64,000 bases of DNA from Pseudomonas sp. HR96 (lineage in GTDB: Bacteria; Pseudomonadota; Gammaproteobacteria; Pseudomonadales; Pseudomonadaceae), in NCBI RefSeq assembly GCF_034059295.1, contig NZ_CP139141.1, forward strand, positions 5,129,001 through 5,193,000, written 5' to 3'. The notes below the pieces were generated by a model that was given only the letters and a program-made list of their open reading frames with translations, made no database searches and was not told the origin of the DNA. This document shows positions 1-9,750 of the stretch, in pieces. The first letter of the stretch is position 1. Every line of letters starts with the position of its first letter. A program made the translations under genes and the position numbers.

Positions 1-17
1 TCGACCAGCAGTCGGCA

Positions 18-332
18 ATGTCCAAAGGGTTCGTACGAGCGGTGCAGCGAGCGCGGGCGACGGAGCTGTCGGCACTGACGCCGTCGGCCTATCTGTTCCG
101 CGCTGAGGAGAAAGGCGTGTTCAGGGACTACGAGAGCAGCGATGGACGGCAGAAGAAGACCGTGCTTGCCATCACGGGAGCCAAGACCCTGGCCGATGCC
201 AGAGTGGTGTTCTGGAACGACCCTGACAAGCGGGCCCGAGTCATCCTGGCCAATGCCGATTCCATGGCGTTGATCGTCAGCTTGCTCGGCCGTGGCCGCC
301 TCCCACCTGCGGCAGGGGCCACCGGTGGCTAA
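18..332 (+). CDS. Hypothetical protein, possibly the 3' end of a longer gene
   Basis: I do not recognise this protein. The frame is open from base 3, so the ATG at 18 may be an internal methionine and the true start may lie outside the window; no ribosome binding site is visible before it. The 104 visible residues are soluble in character, rich in Arg and Ala, with no signal peptide or membrane segment. The gene is convergent with ldcA and overlaps its 3' end by 4 bases. It could also be a chance GC-rich frame. Confidence 0.4.
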   Translation: MSKGFVRAVQRARATELSALTPSAYLFRAEEKGVFRDYESSDGRQKKTVLAITGAKTLADARVVFWNDPDKRARVILANADSMALIVSLLGRGRLPPAAGATGG

Positions 333-1240
333 CGCACCACCGCTTGCAGCAGCCTGAGTTGCTGGGTGCTGGCATCGAGACTGACGCTGGCACCCAGCGG
401 CAAGGTCAGGTTGGGGTCGCAGTGCCCACTGCGCCACCCGGCCAATACCGGTATGCCCAGCGGCGCGAAGGTTTCGCGCAGCAGCGGCAGACTGTGCTCG
501 ACACTGATGCCGGCAAAGTCGCCCACCACCACGCCGCGCACCTGGGCCAATTTGCCGGCCAGGCGCAGCTGCGTCAGCAGCCGGTCGATCCGGTACAGCG
601 GCTCGTTGACGTCCTCGATGAACAGGATGATGTCTTCGGCGTTCAACGCCCAGGGCGTACCGAGCGTGGCGCAGAGGATGGCCAGGTTGCCGCCCATCAG
701 ACGGCCTTCGGCGACGCCATGGCAGACGGTGGTCAGTGGGTGAGCGGCTGGGTGCTCGAGGCAGTCCCCCTCGCCCCGTTCGCCGCGCAGCAATTGCCAC
801 AACGCACCTTCGGTCGGCGCCTGTTTGCCTTCGAGCAGATCGGATTTGAACAATGGCCCGTGAAAGGTGAGAAAGCCGGCGTAACGGGCGATGGCCACGT
901 GCAGGGCGGTAATGTCGCTGTAGCCAACGAAGGGCTTGGGGTGCTGGCGCAGCAGATCGAAATCCAGCGTATCCAGCAGGCGAGGCGTACCGTAGCCGCC
1001 GCGCACACAGAAGATGGCGTCGATTTCAGGGTCGGCAAAGGCATCGTGCAGGTCTTGTCGGCGGGCCTGGTCGCTACCGGCCAGATAGCCCCGCTTCATG
1101 TACACCGTGGGGTAGATGCGCAGCCCATAGCCACGCTCCTCGACCCAGGCGGTCGCCGCGCCCACGTCCAATGTGGCCGGCCCGGCCGGCGCGATCAACC
1201 CGATCAGGCCGCCATCGGGCAGCCGAGGGGGTAAGTCCAT
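329..1240 (-). CDS. ldcA: LD-carboxypeptidase (muramoyltetrapeptide carboxypeptidase)
   Basis: Serine peptidase of family S66 that removes the terminal D-Ala from murein tetrapeptides during cytoplasmic peptidoglycan recycling. The nucleophile motif GYSD lies near residue 110, followed by the acid motif FIEDVNEP and the C-terminal histidine motif GHCDPN, giving the expected Ser-Glu-His triad in order. The length, 303 residues, is normal. I chose the ATG at 1240 because it follows GGAGGA at good spacing; a GTG four codons upstream lies inside that ribosome binding site. It is the last gene of the minus-strand cell-wall block and lies 45 bases after lipA, so co-transcription is possible. Confidence 0.93.
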   Translation of the reverse strand: MDLPPRLPDGGLIGLIAPAGPATLDVGAATAWVEERGYGLRIYPTVYMKRGYLAGSDQARRQDLHDAFADPEIDAIFCVRGGYGTPRLLDTLDFDLLRQHPKPFVGYSDITALHVAIARYAGFLTFHGPLFKSDLLEGKQAPTEGALWQLLRGERGEGDCLEHPAAHPLTTVCHGVAEGRLMGGNLAILCATLGTPWALNAEDIILFIEDVNEPLYRIDRLLTQLRLAGKLAQVRGVVVGDFAGISVEHSLPLLRETFAPLGIPVLAGWRSGHCDPNLTLPLGASVSLDASTQQLRLLQAVVR

Positions 1241-1285
1241 CGATTCCTCCACCGAATGCGTGCGCGCAGCCCCTTCCAGACCCCG

Positions 1286-2311
1286 TCAGAGCTTGATCCT
1301 GGCTTCGTGGGCCTGCTGATCGGCATGGTACGAGGAGCGCACCAGCGGCCCTGAGGCAACGTTCTTGAAGCCCATCTTGTAACCCTCCTCGGCGAACCAG
1401 GCGAAGGTGTCCGGATGCACGAAACGCTGCACCGGCAAATGACTGCGCGAGGGCTGCAGGTACTGGCCGAGGGTCAGCATGTCGATGTTGTGCTCGCGCA
1501 TGCGCTGCATCACCTCGATAACCTCCTCGTCGGTTTCGCCCAGGCCCAGCATCAGTCCGGACTTGGTCGGCACGTGGGGCACCAGTTCCTTGAATTTCTG
1601 CAGCAGGGTCAGCGACCACTGGTAGTCCGAGCCCGGACGAGCCGCCTTGTACAGGCGTGGCACGGTTTCCAGGTTGTGGTTGAACACATCCGGCGGCTCG
1701 GCGGCGGTGATGGCCAGGGCCACGTCCATGCGCCCGCGGTAGTCCGGCACCAGGGTCTCCAGCTGCACGCCCGGCGACAGCTTGCGGATCTCGCGGATGC
1801 AGTCGGCGAAGTGCTGGGCACCGCCATCGCGCAGGTCGTCGCGGTCCACCGAGGTGATCACCACGTACTTGAGGCGCAGGTCGGCAATGGCCACGGCCAG
1901 GTTCATCGGCTCGTCGGCGTCGAGGGCTTTCGGACGGCCGTGGCCAACGTCGCAGAACGGGCAGCGACGGGTGCAGATGTCACCCATGATCATGAAGGTG
2001 GCGGTACCACCCGAGAAGCATTCGCCCAGGTTCGGGCAGGAGGCCTCTTCACACACGCTGTGCAGCTTGTGCTTGCGCAGCAGCTGCTTGATACGGTCGA
2101 CTTCCGGCGAGACCGGAATGCGCACGCGAATCCAGTCCGGCTTCTTCGGCAGCTCGGTGGTGGGGATGATCTTCACCGGGATGCGCGCGACCTTTTCGGC
2201 ACCACGCAGCTTGACGCCCGCCTCGACCTTGTGCGGACGAGGGGCGGCGGTACGGTCGGCAAGGTCCAGCGTCGGTATCAGGGTTTGCACAGCGTCTGTG
2301 GCAGTAGTCAT
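1286..2311 (-). CDS. lipA: Lipoyl synthase
   Basis: Radical SAM enzyme that inserts two sulfurs into protein-bound octanoyl groups to make lipoyl cofactor for 2-oxoacid dehydrogenases and the glycine cleavage H protein. Both iron-sulfur clusters are visible: the auxiliary cluster cysteines at 87, 92 and 98 ([12 protein letters not shown]) and the radical SAM CxxxCxxC at 113, 117 and 120 (CTRRCPFC). The conserved RSSY near residue 325 supplies the serine ligand of the auxiliary cluster. The protein has 341 residues, slightly longer than E. coli LipA because of an N-terminal extension usual in pseudomonads. It follows lipB by 1 base, so the two are surely one transcript. Confidence 0.98.
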   Translation of the reverse strand: MTTATDAVQTLIPTLDLADRTAAPRPHKVEAGVKLRGAEKVARIPVKIIPTTELPKKPDWIRVRIPVSPEVDRIKQLLRKHKLHSVCEEASCPNLGECFSGGTATFMIMGDICTRRCPFCDVGHGRPKALDADEPMNLAVAIADLRLKYVVITSVDRDDLRDGGAQHFADCIREIRKLSPGVQLETLVPDYRGRMDVALAITAAEPPDVFNHNLETVPRLYKAARPGSDYQWSLTLLQKFKELVPHVPTKSGLMLGLGETDEEVIEVMQRMREHNIDMLTLGQYLQPSRSHLPVQRFVHPDTFAWFAEEGYKMGFKNVASGPLVRSSYHADQQAHEARIKL

Positions 2312-2312
2312 A

Positions 2313-2975
2313 TCAGTCTATTCCGCCCGTAAGGGTCGTCTGCTCAGCGTAGTCGAGGTGCTTGACGAGCTGCGCGCGCAGCCGGGCACTGACCTCGGCA
2401 AATTCGATCTGGCTTGCATGATCGCACATCTGGGTCATGGCCAGGCCGGCGTATCCGCAAGGGTTGATTCGGTTGAACGGTTGCATGTCCATGTCGACGT
2501 TCAGCGCCAGGCCGTGAAACGAGCAGCCACGGCGAATGCGCAGGCCCAGCGAGGCGATCTTCGCACCATCGACATATACACCGGGCGCATCGGCTTTGGC
2601 CGCCGCAGTGATGCCGTAGCTGGCCAGCAGCGCGATCAGCGTGAGCTCCATGCGCGAGACCAGCTCACGCACGCCGAAGCCCAGACGCTTGACGTCCAGC
2701 AGCAGGTATACCACCAGCTGGCCGGGGCCATGATAAGTCACCTGGCCACCACGGTCGACCTGCACCACCGGGATATCTCCCGGCAGCAACAGGTGCTCGG
2801 CCTTGCCGGCCTGGCCCTGGGTGAACACAGCGGGATGCTGCACCAGCCACACTTCGTCGGGCACATCCGGCCCACGGCCATCGGTGAAACGCTGCATGGC
2901 ACGCCACACCGGCTCGTAGGGCTGGCTGCCCAGCTCGCGAAAGCCCAGTTGTTGCAAGCCTGCGGCGCCGGGCAT
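2313..2975 (-). CDS. lipB: Octanoyltransferase
   Basis: Transfers octanoyl from acyl carrier protein to lipoyl domains, giving the substrate of LipA. The family signature [12 protein letters not shown] is near residue 75, and the catalytic Lys is in [10 protein letters not shown] followed by the catalytic Cys in CSFHGLALN. Length 220 residues is typical. The ATG at 2975 overlaps the stop of the DUF493 gene by one base (TGATG), which implies translational coupling; a GTG one codon upstream is possible but less likely. Confidence 0.97.
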   Translation of the reverse strand: MPGAAGLQQLGFRELGSQPYEPVWRAMQRFTDGRGPDVPDEVWLVQHPAVFTQGQAGKAEHLLLPGDIPVVQVDRGGQVTYHGPGQLVVYLLLDVKRLGFGVRELVSRMELTLIALLASYGITAAAKADAPGVYVDGAKIASLGLRIRRGCSFHGLALNVDMDMQPFNRINPCGYAGLAMTQMCDHASQIEFAEVSARLRAQLVKHLDYAEQTTLTGGID

Positions 2976-3250
2976 CACAACACCATGTGCACGAAGCCGG
3001 TGGCGCGCAGCTCGCTGTTGATGTCGTAGAGCTGGTCCTGGCCGGTGGCCACGATGTGCAACTGGATCGTGGTGTATTTGCCGTTGCTGCTTTGTCGCTC
3101 GACCGAAATGTCGTGGTTGATCGTCGCGTGCTTGCTGACGATCTCCAGAACCTTGTCTTTAACGCCCACACCGGTATCGGCGATGATCTTGATCGGATAG
3201 TCGGTGTTGGGGAATTCGATTTTCGGTGCTTTTACTTCGGTGTCTGTCAT
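2975..3250 (-). CDS. DUF493 family protein (YbeD-like)
   Basis: Small cytosolic ACT-like domain protein of 91 residues, of the family that in enterobacteria includes YbeD and lies between dacA and lipB. The body shows the typical FPxxYPIKI start, alternating beta strands and a final GFVHMVL. Its biochemical role is not established; its fixed position beside lipB suggests a link with lipoylation, but that is inference. Its stop overlaps the lipB start. Confidence 0.9.
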   Translation of the reverse strand: MTDTEVKAPKIEFPNTDYPIKIIADTGVGVKDKVLEIVSKHATINHDISVERQSSNGKYTTIQLHIVATGQDQLYDINSELRATGFVHMVL

Positions 3251-3332
3251 GGCAGTGACGGCCTCGTAAGCCGTGAAGACGGACAAGCCCCCCGGCCGTC
3301 GATGACGAGCGGGGGGCCAGCAGTTCACGATA

Positions 3333-4493
3333 TCAGTTGAACAAGCCGTAGAAGAATAGACGAATGCTATCCCACACGCGGCGCAAGATACCACCTTCGT
3401 TGACCGCTTCCAGCGCGATCAGGTCGGCGGTCTGAACGACCTTGTCGCCGTTCTTCACTTCAACCTTGCCGATGACCTGGCCCTGGGCGATCGGGGCGGT
3501 CAGCTGCGGGTTGACGGTCATGGTCGCTGCCAGGTTTTTCAGCTGGCCGCGCGGCAGGGTCATGGTCAGGTCATCGGCAAGGCCGGCCTTGACCTGGTGG
3601 GTGTCGCCTTTCCAGACGGCGGCCTGGGTCAGCTCCTGGCCCTTTTGATAGAAGGTCTGGGTTTCGAAGAAGCGGAAACCGTAGGTCAGCAGTTTCTGGG
3701 TTTCGGCGGCGCGGGCCGCTTCGCTGTTGGTGCCGAACACCACGGCGATCAGGCGCATGCCGTCACGCACGGCCGAAGACACCATGCAGTAGCCGGCTTC
3801 GTCGGTGTGGCCGGTCTTCAGACCGTCGACAGTCTTGTCGCGCCACAGCAGCAGGTTGCGGTTAGGCTGCTTGATGCCGTTCCAGAAGAACTCCTTCTGC
3901 GAGTAGATCGCGTAGTGCGCGGGGTCTTCGTGGATGATCGCGCGCGCCAGGATACCCATGTCGTGGGCAGTGGAGTAGTGATCGGGGTTCGGCAGGCCGG
4001 TAGGGTTCATGAAGTGCGAGTTCTTCATGCCCAGGGTTTCGGCGGTCTTGTTCATCATGTCGGCGAAGGCGTCTTCGCTGCCGGCGATGTGCTCGGACAG
4101 GGCCACGGTGGCGTCGTTGCCGGACTGGATGATGATGCCGTGCAGCAGGTCGCTGACGGTGACCTGCGAGCCGACCTTGATGAACATCCGCGAGCCGCCG
4201 GTGCGCCAGGCGTTCTCACTGACGGTCACCGGGTCGTTCTCGCCGATCTGGCCGCGACGGATTTCCAGGGTGGCGATGTACGCCGACATCAGCTTGGTCA
4301 GGCTGGCCGGTGGCAGGCGCTGGTCGCCGTTCTCTTCGACCAGCACTTGCCCGCTGGACGCTTCCATCAGCACCCAGGCCTTGGCGGCGAGTTGAGGGGC
4401 GGCCGGTGTCATCTGCTCCGCCGCCCAGGCGGCAGGCGCGATCAACAACGGTACTAGCAGGCATAGGCGTTTGGCGAAGGTGGTGATGTTCAT
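3333..4493 (-). CDS. dacA: D-alanyl-D-alanine carboxypeptidase (PBP5/6 family)
   Basis: Periplasmic penicillin-binding protein that trims the terminal D-Ala of pentapeptides and so limits cross-linking. A signal peptide ends at AAWA-AEQ near residue 24. Active-site motifs are in order: SLTK (serine nucleophile and lysine), SGN, and KTGHT. A PBP5 C-terminal beta domain follows, and the C-terminus (RRVWDSIRLFFYGLFN) is an amphipathic helix that anchors such enzymes to the inner membrane. I took the ATG at 4493 rather than an upstream one because it begins the signal peptide directly. It lies among other wall genes (rlpA, mltB, rodA, mrdA). Confidence 0.97.
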   Translation of the reverse strand: MNITTFAKRLCLLVPLLIAPAAWAAEQMTPAAPQLAAKAWVLMEASSGQVLVEENGDQRLPPASLTKLMSAYIATLEIRRGQIGENDPVTVSENAWRTGGSRMFIKVGSQVTVSDLLHGIIIQSGNDATVALSEHIAGSEDAFADMMNKTAETLGMKNSHFMNPTGLPNPDHYSTAHDMGILARAIIHEDPAHYAIYSQKEFFWNGIKQPNRNLLLWRDKTVDGLKTGHTDEAGYCMVSSAVRDGMRLIAVVFGTNSEAARAAETQKLLTYGFRFFETQTFYQKGQELTQAAVWKGDTHQVKAGLADDLTMTLPRGQLKNLAATMTVNPQLTAPIAQGQVIGKVEVKNGDKVVQTADLIALEAVNEGGILRRVWDSIRLFFYGLFN

Positions 4494-4632
4494 CCGTCTC
4501 TCGAAATTGCTGATGGGCATTGCCGTCTAGGGCAAAACTTGTTTCGGGCCTCGCGACCCGGCTCACATTTCCGCTGGGTCAGCAGCGGTGGCGGCTGGTT
4601 GCGCCAGCCTGGTTGTTGTATGACGCTGCGGG

Positions 4633-5649
4633 TCAGTCCAGGGTTACCAATTTGGCATTGCCCAGATTGGCCATCTTAACGTTTTGTTGCATCTGCTGGG
4701 CCTCACCCGGCGTCTGGATCGGCCCCAGGCGCACGCGATAGAGTGTCTGCTGGTTGCGCACCACCGGGCTGGTAAACGCCGGTGCCGTCACTGTCGAACT
4801 CAGCTTCGATCTCAAGAGCTCCGCAGCGTCCGGGTTGGCGAACGCTCCCACCTGGAGATACAGGCCAGATACTGGTGCAGAACCGTTTTTTTTTGCGTCC
4901 ACCACAGCCGGCAACACGGCCGGCGCGTGCTGGGCAGGCGGCGGCGTGTATTGCTCCACCGTGCCGGTGCTCGGGCTCAGCGCGGGCTGGGCCTGGGCCA
5001 CCACTTGCGGCGAGTCGACCATCAGCGGCGCCGGCTTGCCGCGCGCGGCCCACCATTGCTGCGGGTCGATACCTTCGACGCGCACCCGCGCCGTGCCGAT
5101 TTCGGCGTAGCCGAGCTTCTTCGCCGCCGCGTAGGACAGGTCGATGATGCGGTCCGAATAGAACGGGCCGCGGTCGTTGACCCGCAGTATCACGCTGCGG
5201 TTGTTGTCCAGGTTGGTCACTTTCACGTAGCTGGGCAGCGGCAGGGTCTTGTGCGCCGCGCTCATGCCGTAGAGGTCGTAGACCTCGCCGTTGGCGGTGT
5301 TCTGGCCATGAAACTTGGTGCCGTACCACGACGCCGTGCCCGTGGCGGTGTAGGTGCTGGAGTTGGTCAGCGGAAAGTAGGTCTTGCCCAGCACCGTGTA
5401 GGGGTTGGCCTTGTACGGGCCGGTGTGCAGGGTCGGTACCGCGTCGGGGATGCGCGAAACGTCGACGTCCCACCAGGGCGCGCCGTCCTTGTGCGCCCGG
5501 TTGATGTCCAGGCCCGGCTGCGCGCGGACGATGTTGCCGCTGCCGCTCGAACCGTAGTGCGGGCTGGTGGACGAGCAGCTGACCATCAGGATGCCCAGGG
5601 CGGTGAAACCCATCAGCTTGAGTGGAGTGCGTATCGACGTTGCCCGCAT
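4633..5649 (-). CDS. rlpA: Septal-ring lytic transglycosylase RlpA
   Basis: Outer-membrane lipoprotein that cleaves denuded glycan strands at the septum. The N-terminus has a signal peptide with a lipobox ending at Cys25 (LMVSC). A double-psi beta-barrel domain carries the core TASWYGTKFHGQ and later RVNDRGPF with the catalytic Asp. A long Pro/Ala-rich linker leads to a C-terminal SPOR domain (LYLQVGAFANPDAAELL), which binds denuded glycan. At 338 residues it has the normal pseudomonad length. Its ATG overlaps the mltB stop by one base (TAATG), so it is translationally coupled to mltB. Confidence 0.96.
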   Translation of the reverse strand: MRATSIRTPLKLMGFTALGILMVSCSSTSPHYGSSGSGNIVRAQPGLDINRAHKDGAPWWDVDVSRIPDAVPTLHTGPYKANPYTVLGKTYFPLTNSSTYTATGTASWYGTKFHGQNTANGEVYDLYGMSAAHKTLPLPSYVKVTNLDNNRSVILRVNDRGPFYSDRIIDLSYAAAKKLGYAEIGTARVRVEGIDPQQWWAARGKPAPLMVDSPQVVAQAQPALSPSTGTVEQYTPPPAQHAPAVLPAVVDAKKNGSAPVSGLYLQVGAFANPDAAELLRSKLSSTVTAPAFTSPVVRNQQTLYRVRLGPIQTPGEAQQMQQNVKMANLGNAKLVTLD

Positions 5650-6674
5650 TACTTGACGCCCCGTGCTTGTACCAGCAGATCCGACAGCTGATGCACGGCC
5701 ATGGCGTACATCACACTGCGGTTATAGCGAGTGATCGCATAAAAGTTCTTCAGCCCCATCCAGTATTCCGGGCCATTGGCGCCATCCAGGCGAAACGCGG
5801 TGACCGGCAGGTCGTCGCGCAGCGCATCATGACTCGACCAGCCCAGGGCTCGCAACTCCCCAACGGTCTTGACCGGATCGATACCCGGGCTCAAACCTTC
5901 GTCCACCCGGCCGCCACGCACCGTGGCCTGGCTGACCACCGGCTGGCCGGCAACCCAGCCATGCTGCTGAAAATAGTTGGCGACACTACCGATGGCGTCA
6001 TCGGGGTCGGTCCAGATATTGATGTGGCCATCGCCGTCGAAGTCCACCGCATAGGCGCGAAAGCTGCTCGGCATGAACTGCGGCAGGCCCATGGCGCCAG
6101 CGTAGGAGCCTTTGAGGCTGAGCGGGTCGACCTGCTCTGCACGCGCCAGCAGGAGAAACTCGCGCAGCTCCTTGCGAAAGAAGTCGGCGCGTGGCGGATA
6201 GTCGAAGCTCAGGGTCGACAGGGCATCGATCACCCGATAGTTGCCGGTGTTGCGGCCGAAAAAGGTCTCGACGCCGATGATCGCGACGATCACCTGGGCC
6301 GGCACGCCATAGTCGCGTTCGGCGCGCGCCAGGGCAGCCTCGTTCTGCCGCCAGAAGTCCACGCCCCTCGCCACCCGGGCGTCGGTGAGGAACATTGGAC
6401 GGTACTCGCTCCAGGGCTTGACCCGTTCGGCCGGACGCGAAATGGCATCGAGAATCGCCTGCTTGCGTTGCACCTCGCGGAACACAGCCAGCAACTGCTC
6501 GTTGGCGAAACCATAGTCGCGGGTCATCTCGCCGACGAACTGGGCGACCTGCGGTGAACCCTCGTAGTCCCCGGCCGGTGCCGTTTGTGCCTGACTTTGC
6601 TGAGAGGAACCGAGAATGCCCACCAGGCCGACCCACGGTATGCAGCGAGCCGCCCAGTTGCGCATGACTTGCAT
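5649..6674 (-). CDS. mltB: Membrane-bound lytic murein transglycosylase B
   Basis: Periplasmic lytic transglycosylase of family 3 that cuts the glycan backbone to give anhydro-muropeptides. The catalytic Glu is in GVETFFGRNTG near the middle, followed by the family motif GAMGLPQFMPSS and the DFDGDG calcium-loop-like segment. The N-terminus is a hydrophobic signal segment ending at SQAQ-TAP, without a clear lipobox cysteine, so it may be periplasmic rather than lipid-anchored. I chose the ATG at 6674; one at 6665 is also possible. It lies 17 bases downstream of rodA and overlaps rlpA. Confidence 0.94.
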   Translation of the reverse strand: MQVMRNWAARCIPWVGLVGILGSSQQSQAQTAPAGDYEGSPQVAQFVGEMTRDYGFANEQLLAVFREVQRKQAILDAISRPAERVKPWSEYRPMFLTDARVARGVDFWRQNEAALARAERDYGVPAQVIVAIIGVETFFGRNTGNYRVIDALSTLSFDYPPRADFFRKELREFLLLARAEQVDPLSLKGSYAGAMGLPQFMPSSFRAYAVDFDGDGHINIWTDPDDAIGSVANYFQQHGWVAGQPVVSQATVRGGRVDEGLSPGIDPVKTVGELRALGWSSHDALRDDLPVTAFRLDGANGPEYWMGLKNFYAITRYNRSVMYAMAVHQLSDLLVQARGVK

Positions 6675-6691
6675 TGAATAATTCACCTTGA

Positions 6692-7795
6692 TCAAACCTG
6701 TGCGATCCATTTGCGATGTGTATGGATCGACATCAAAACTCCAAACGCTGACATCAGCGTGACGAGCGAAGTTCCGCCATAACTAATGAAGGGCAATGGC
6801 ACGCCCACCACCGGCAGCAGGCCACTGACCATACCGATATTGACGAAAACGTAAACAAAAAACGTCATGGTCAGCGAGCCGGCCAGCAGCTTGCCGTAGA
6901 GCGTCTGGGCCTGCGCAGTGATGACCAGGCCACGGCCGATCAGCAGCACGTAGATCAATAGCAAGGCGCAGATGCCGACCAGGCCGAACTCCTCGCCGAG
7001 CACCGCAATGATGAAGTCGGTGTGGCTTTCGGGCAGGAAGTCCAGATGCGACTGGGTGCCCAGCAGCCAGCCCTTGCCGAATACCCCGCCCGAACCGATT
7101 GCGGCCTTGGACTGGATGATGTTCCAGCCGGTGCCCAGCGGGTCGCTCTCGGGGTCGAGGAAAGTGAGAATCCGCTGCTTCTGGTAGTCATGCATGATGA
7201 AGAACCACATTGCCACCGCCACCGGCACCAGCGCCGCGATCACGCTGATGATCCAGCGCCAGCGCAGTCCGGCCATGAACAGCACGAAGGTGCCCGAGGC
7301 GAGGATCAGCAGCGCCGTACCGAGGTCCGGCTGCCGGATGATCAGTATGGCCGGCAGGCCGATGATCAGCAGGCTCAGGGCCACGTGCTTGAGCTGCGGC
7401 GGCAGGGTGCGTTTGGCCAGGTACCAGGCGATGGTCGCCGGCATGATGATCTTCATGAATTCCGACGGCTGGAAGCGCACCACCCCCGGGATGTTGATCC
7501 AGCGGGTCGCGCCCATGGCGTTGTGGCCCATGACGTCCACCGCCACCAGCAGGATCACCCCGAGCACATAGGCCAGCGGCACATAGCGGGCCATGAAGCG
7601 CGGTTCCAGCTGGGCGATGACGAACATCGAGACCAGGCCGATGCCGAACGAGGTCGCTTGCTTGATCAGCAGGTCCCAGCTCTTGCCACTGGCCGAGTAG
7701 AGGACGAACAGGCTGCCGGCCGCCAGGGTCAGCAGCAGGATCAGCAACGGGCCATCGATATGAATGCGCTGCAGGAAGGTGGCGCGGCGCCGCAT
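6692..7795 (-). CDS. rodA: Rod shape-determining SEDS glycosyltransferase RodA
   Basis: Polytopic membrane peptidoglycan polymerase of the SEDS family that works with PBP2 (mrdA, immediately upstream) in the elongasome. About ten membrane helices are visible, with family motifs GATRWINIP (residue ~100), FQPSEFMKI and the C-terminal PFISYGGTSL. The ATG at 7795 follows GAGG and gives 367 residues, the usual length; a GTG at 7837 inside the mrdA 3' end would add 14 residues. Confidence 0.97.
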   Translation of the reverse strand: MRRRATFLQRIHIDGPLLILLLTLAAGSLFVLYSASGKSWDLLIKQATSFGIGLVSMFVIAQLEPRFMARYVPLAYVLGVILLVAVDVMGHNAMGATRWINIPGVVRFQPSEFMKIIMPATIAWYLAKRTLPPQLKHVALSLLIIGLPAILIIRQPDLGTALLILASGTFVLFMAGLRWRWIISVIAALVPVAVAMWFFIMHDYQKQRILTFLDPESDPLGTGWNIIQSKAAIGSGGVFGKGWLLGTQSHLDFLPESHTDFIIAVLGEEFGLVGICALLLIYVLLIGRGLVITAQAQTLYGKLLAGSLTMTFFVYVFVNIGMVSGLLPVVGVPLPFISYGGTSLVTLMSAFGVLMSIHTHRKWIAQV

Positions 7796-7826
7796 CACGT
7801 CCTCGCTGGAGAGGATGCGGTCGAAA

Positions 7827-9725
7827 TTACTCTTCACGTGCCGTGATCTCCGGGGGTTGAGCGCTGGCGTATTCGGGTTTCAGGCGGCCATCCGGATCGA
7901 GCAGCCAGGCATCCATGACCTGGCGCACCACCGGAGCGGCGACGCCCGAACCGGACTCGCCGTTCTCGACCATCACCGCCACCACGATCTTCGGATTGTC
8001 CGCTGGAGCGAAGCCGACGAACAAGGCGTGATCGCGATGGCGCTCCTGCAATTTTGTACGGTCATATTTCTCGCCTTGGCGGATGGCCACGACCTGGGCC
8101 GTGCCGCTCTTGCCGGCGATGCGGTATTGCGCGCCGACCGAGGCCTTGCGCGCAGTCCCCCGGGCGCCATGCATGACCTGCTGCATGCCATGGTTGACCT
8201 TGGCCCAGTCGGAGGGGTCGCGCAGCACGATGTCGGCCATCGGGTTGGGGTCCACCGGCTTCTCCCCGCCGATGGTGCGCGCCAGGTGCGGGCGGTTCCA
8301 CTTGCCTTTGTTGGCCACCAGCGCGGTGGCCTGGGCCAGCTGCAGGGGGGTGGCCTGCATGTAGCCCTGGCCGATGCCGAGGATCAGCGTCTCGCCGGGG
8401 AACCAGGCCTGTTTGCGCGTCACGCGTTTCCATTCGCGCGACGGCATCAGCCCTGCCGACTCTTCGAACATGTCCAGCGAGACCTTCTGGCCGACCCCGA
8501 ACTGGCTCAGGTAGCTGTCCAGGCGGTCGATGCCCAGCTTGTGCGCCAGGTCGTAGAAGTAGGTGTCGTTGGAACGCATGATCGCCGTGTCGAGATCGAC
8601 CCAGCCGTCGCCGGTGCGGTTCCAGTTGCGGTACTTGTGATCGAAGTTGGGCAGTTGGTAGAACCCGGGGTCGAACACCCGCGTGCTGGCGTTGACCACG
8701 CCGCTGTCGAGGCCGGCGATGGCCACTGCCGGCTTGATGGTCGAGCCCGGCGGGTAGAGGCCGCGCAGCACGCGGTTGAACAGCGGCCGGTCGACCGAGT
8801 CGCGCAGTTCGGCATAGGCCTTGAAGCTGATGCCGGTGACGAACGGGTTGGGGTCGAAGCTCGGCTGGCTGACCATGGCCAGCACTTCGCCGGTGGCCGG
8901 GTCGAGCGCGACAATGGCGCCACGCCGCCCTCCCAGGGCGTTCTCGGCGGCCTCCTGGAGCTTGATGTCCAGGCTCAGGGCAATGTCCTTGCCGGGGATC
9001 GGGTCGGTGCGCTTGAGCACCCGCAGCACCCGCCCGCGCGCGTTGGTTTCCACCTCCTCGTAGCCGACCTGGCCATGCAGCTGGTCTTCGTAGAAGCGCT
9101 CGATGCCGGTCTTGCCGATATGCGAGGTGCCGCTGTAGTTGACCGCGTCGAGGCTCTTGAGCTCTTTTTCGTTGATCCGGCCCATGTAACCCACCGAGTG
9201 GGCGAAATGCGCACCCTGCGGATAGTGGCGCACCAGCTGGGCCACCACTTCCACGCCGGGCAGACGGAACTGGTTCACGGCGATGCGGGCGATCTGCTCC
9301 TCGTTGAGCTCGAACAGGATCGACACCGGCTCGAACGGCCGGCGCCCCTGCTTGATGCGCTTCTCGAAGATGGCCCGATCATCGGGCGTGAGCTCGAGAA
9401 TCTGCACGATCGAGTCGAGCACTACCGGCCACTCCTTGCCGGCGCGCTCGCGGGTCATGCTGAGGCTGAAGCTGGGCCGGTTGTTGGCCACCAGCACGCC
9501 GTTGCGGTCGTAGATCAGCCCGCGCGGCGGGGCGATCGACAACACATGCACGCGGTTGTTTTCCGAGAGGGTGGAGTGATAGTCGTACTGCACCACCTGC
9601 AGGTAATACAGCCGCGCGATCAGCACGCAGAACAGCGCCACCACCGCGCACGCGCCGACCACGACCCGGCCGCGCACGGTCCGGGCGTCTTTTTCGTGGT
9701 CCTTGAGGCGGATCGGCTGGGACAT
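7827..9725 (-). CDS. mrdA: Penicillin-binding protein 2
   Basis: Class B PBP, the transpeptidase of the elongasome, partner of RodA. A short cytoplasmic tail and one membrane helix (VVVGACAVVALFCVLIARLY) precede the pedestal and transpeptidase domains. The active-site motifs are GSTIKP (SxxK serine and lysine), RSND (SxN) and KSGTA (KTG class). The protein has 632 residues. The ATG at 9725 fits the known short cytosolic start MSQPIRLKDHEKD. It is 25 bases downstream of rlmH. Confidence 0.97.
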   Translation of the reverse strand: MSQPIRLKDHEKDARTVRGRVVVGACAVVALFCVLIARLYYLQVVQYDYHSTLSENNRVHVLSIAPPRGLIYDRNGVLVANNRPSFSLSMTRERAGKEWPVVLDSIVQILELTPDDRAIFEKRIKQGRRPFEPVSILFELNEEQIARIAVNQFRLPGVEVVAQLVRHYPQGAHFAHSVGYMGRINEKELKSLDAVNYSGTSHIGKTGIERFYEDQLHGQVGYEEVETNARGRVLRVLKRTDPIPGKDIALSLDIKLQEAAENALGGRRGAIVALDPATGEVLAMVSQPSFDPNPFVTGISFKAYAELRDSVDRPLFNRVLRGLYPPGSTIKPAVAIAGLDSGVVNASTRVFDPGFYQLPNFDHKYRNWNRTGDGWVDLDTAIMRSNDTYFYDLAHKLGIDRLDSYLSQFGVGQKVSLDMFEESAGLMPSREWKRVTRKQAWFPGETLILGIGQGYMQATPLQLAQATALVANKGKWNRPHLARTIGGEKPVDPNPMADIVLRDPSDWAKVNHGMQQVMHGARGTARKASVGAQYRIAGKSGTAQVVAIRQGEKYDRTKLQERHRDHALFVGFAPADNPKIVVAVMVENGESGSGVAAPVVRQVMDAWLLDPDGRLKPEYASAQPPEITAREE

Positions 9726-9750
9726 CGGCGAGTCGGCGGCTTGTCGGTGA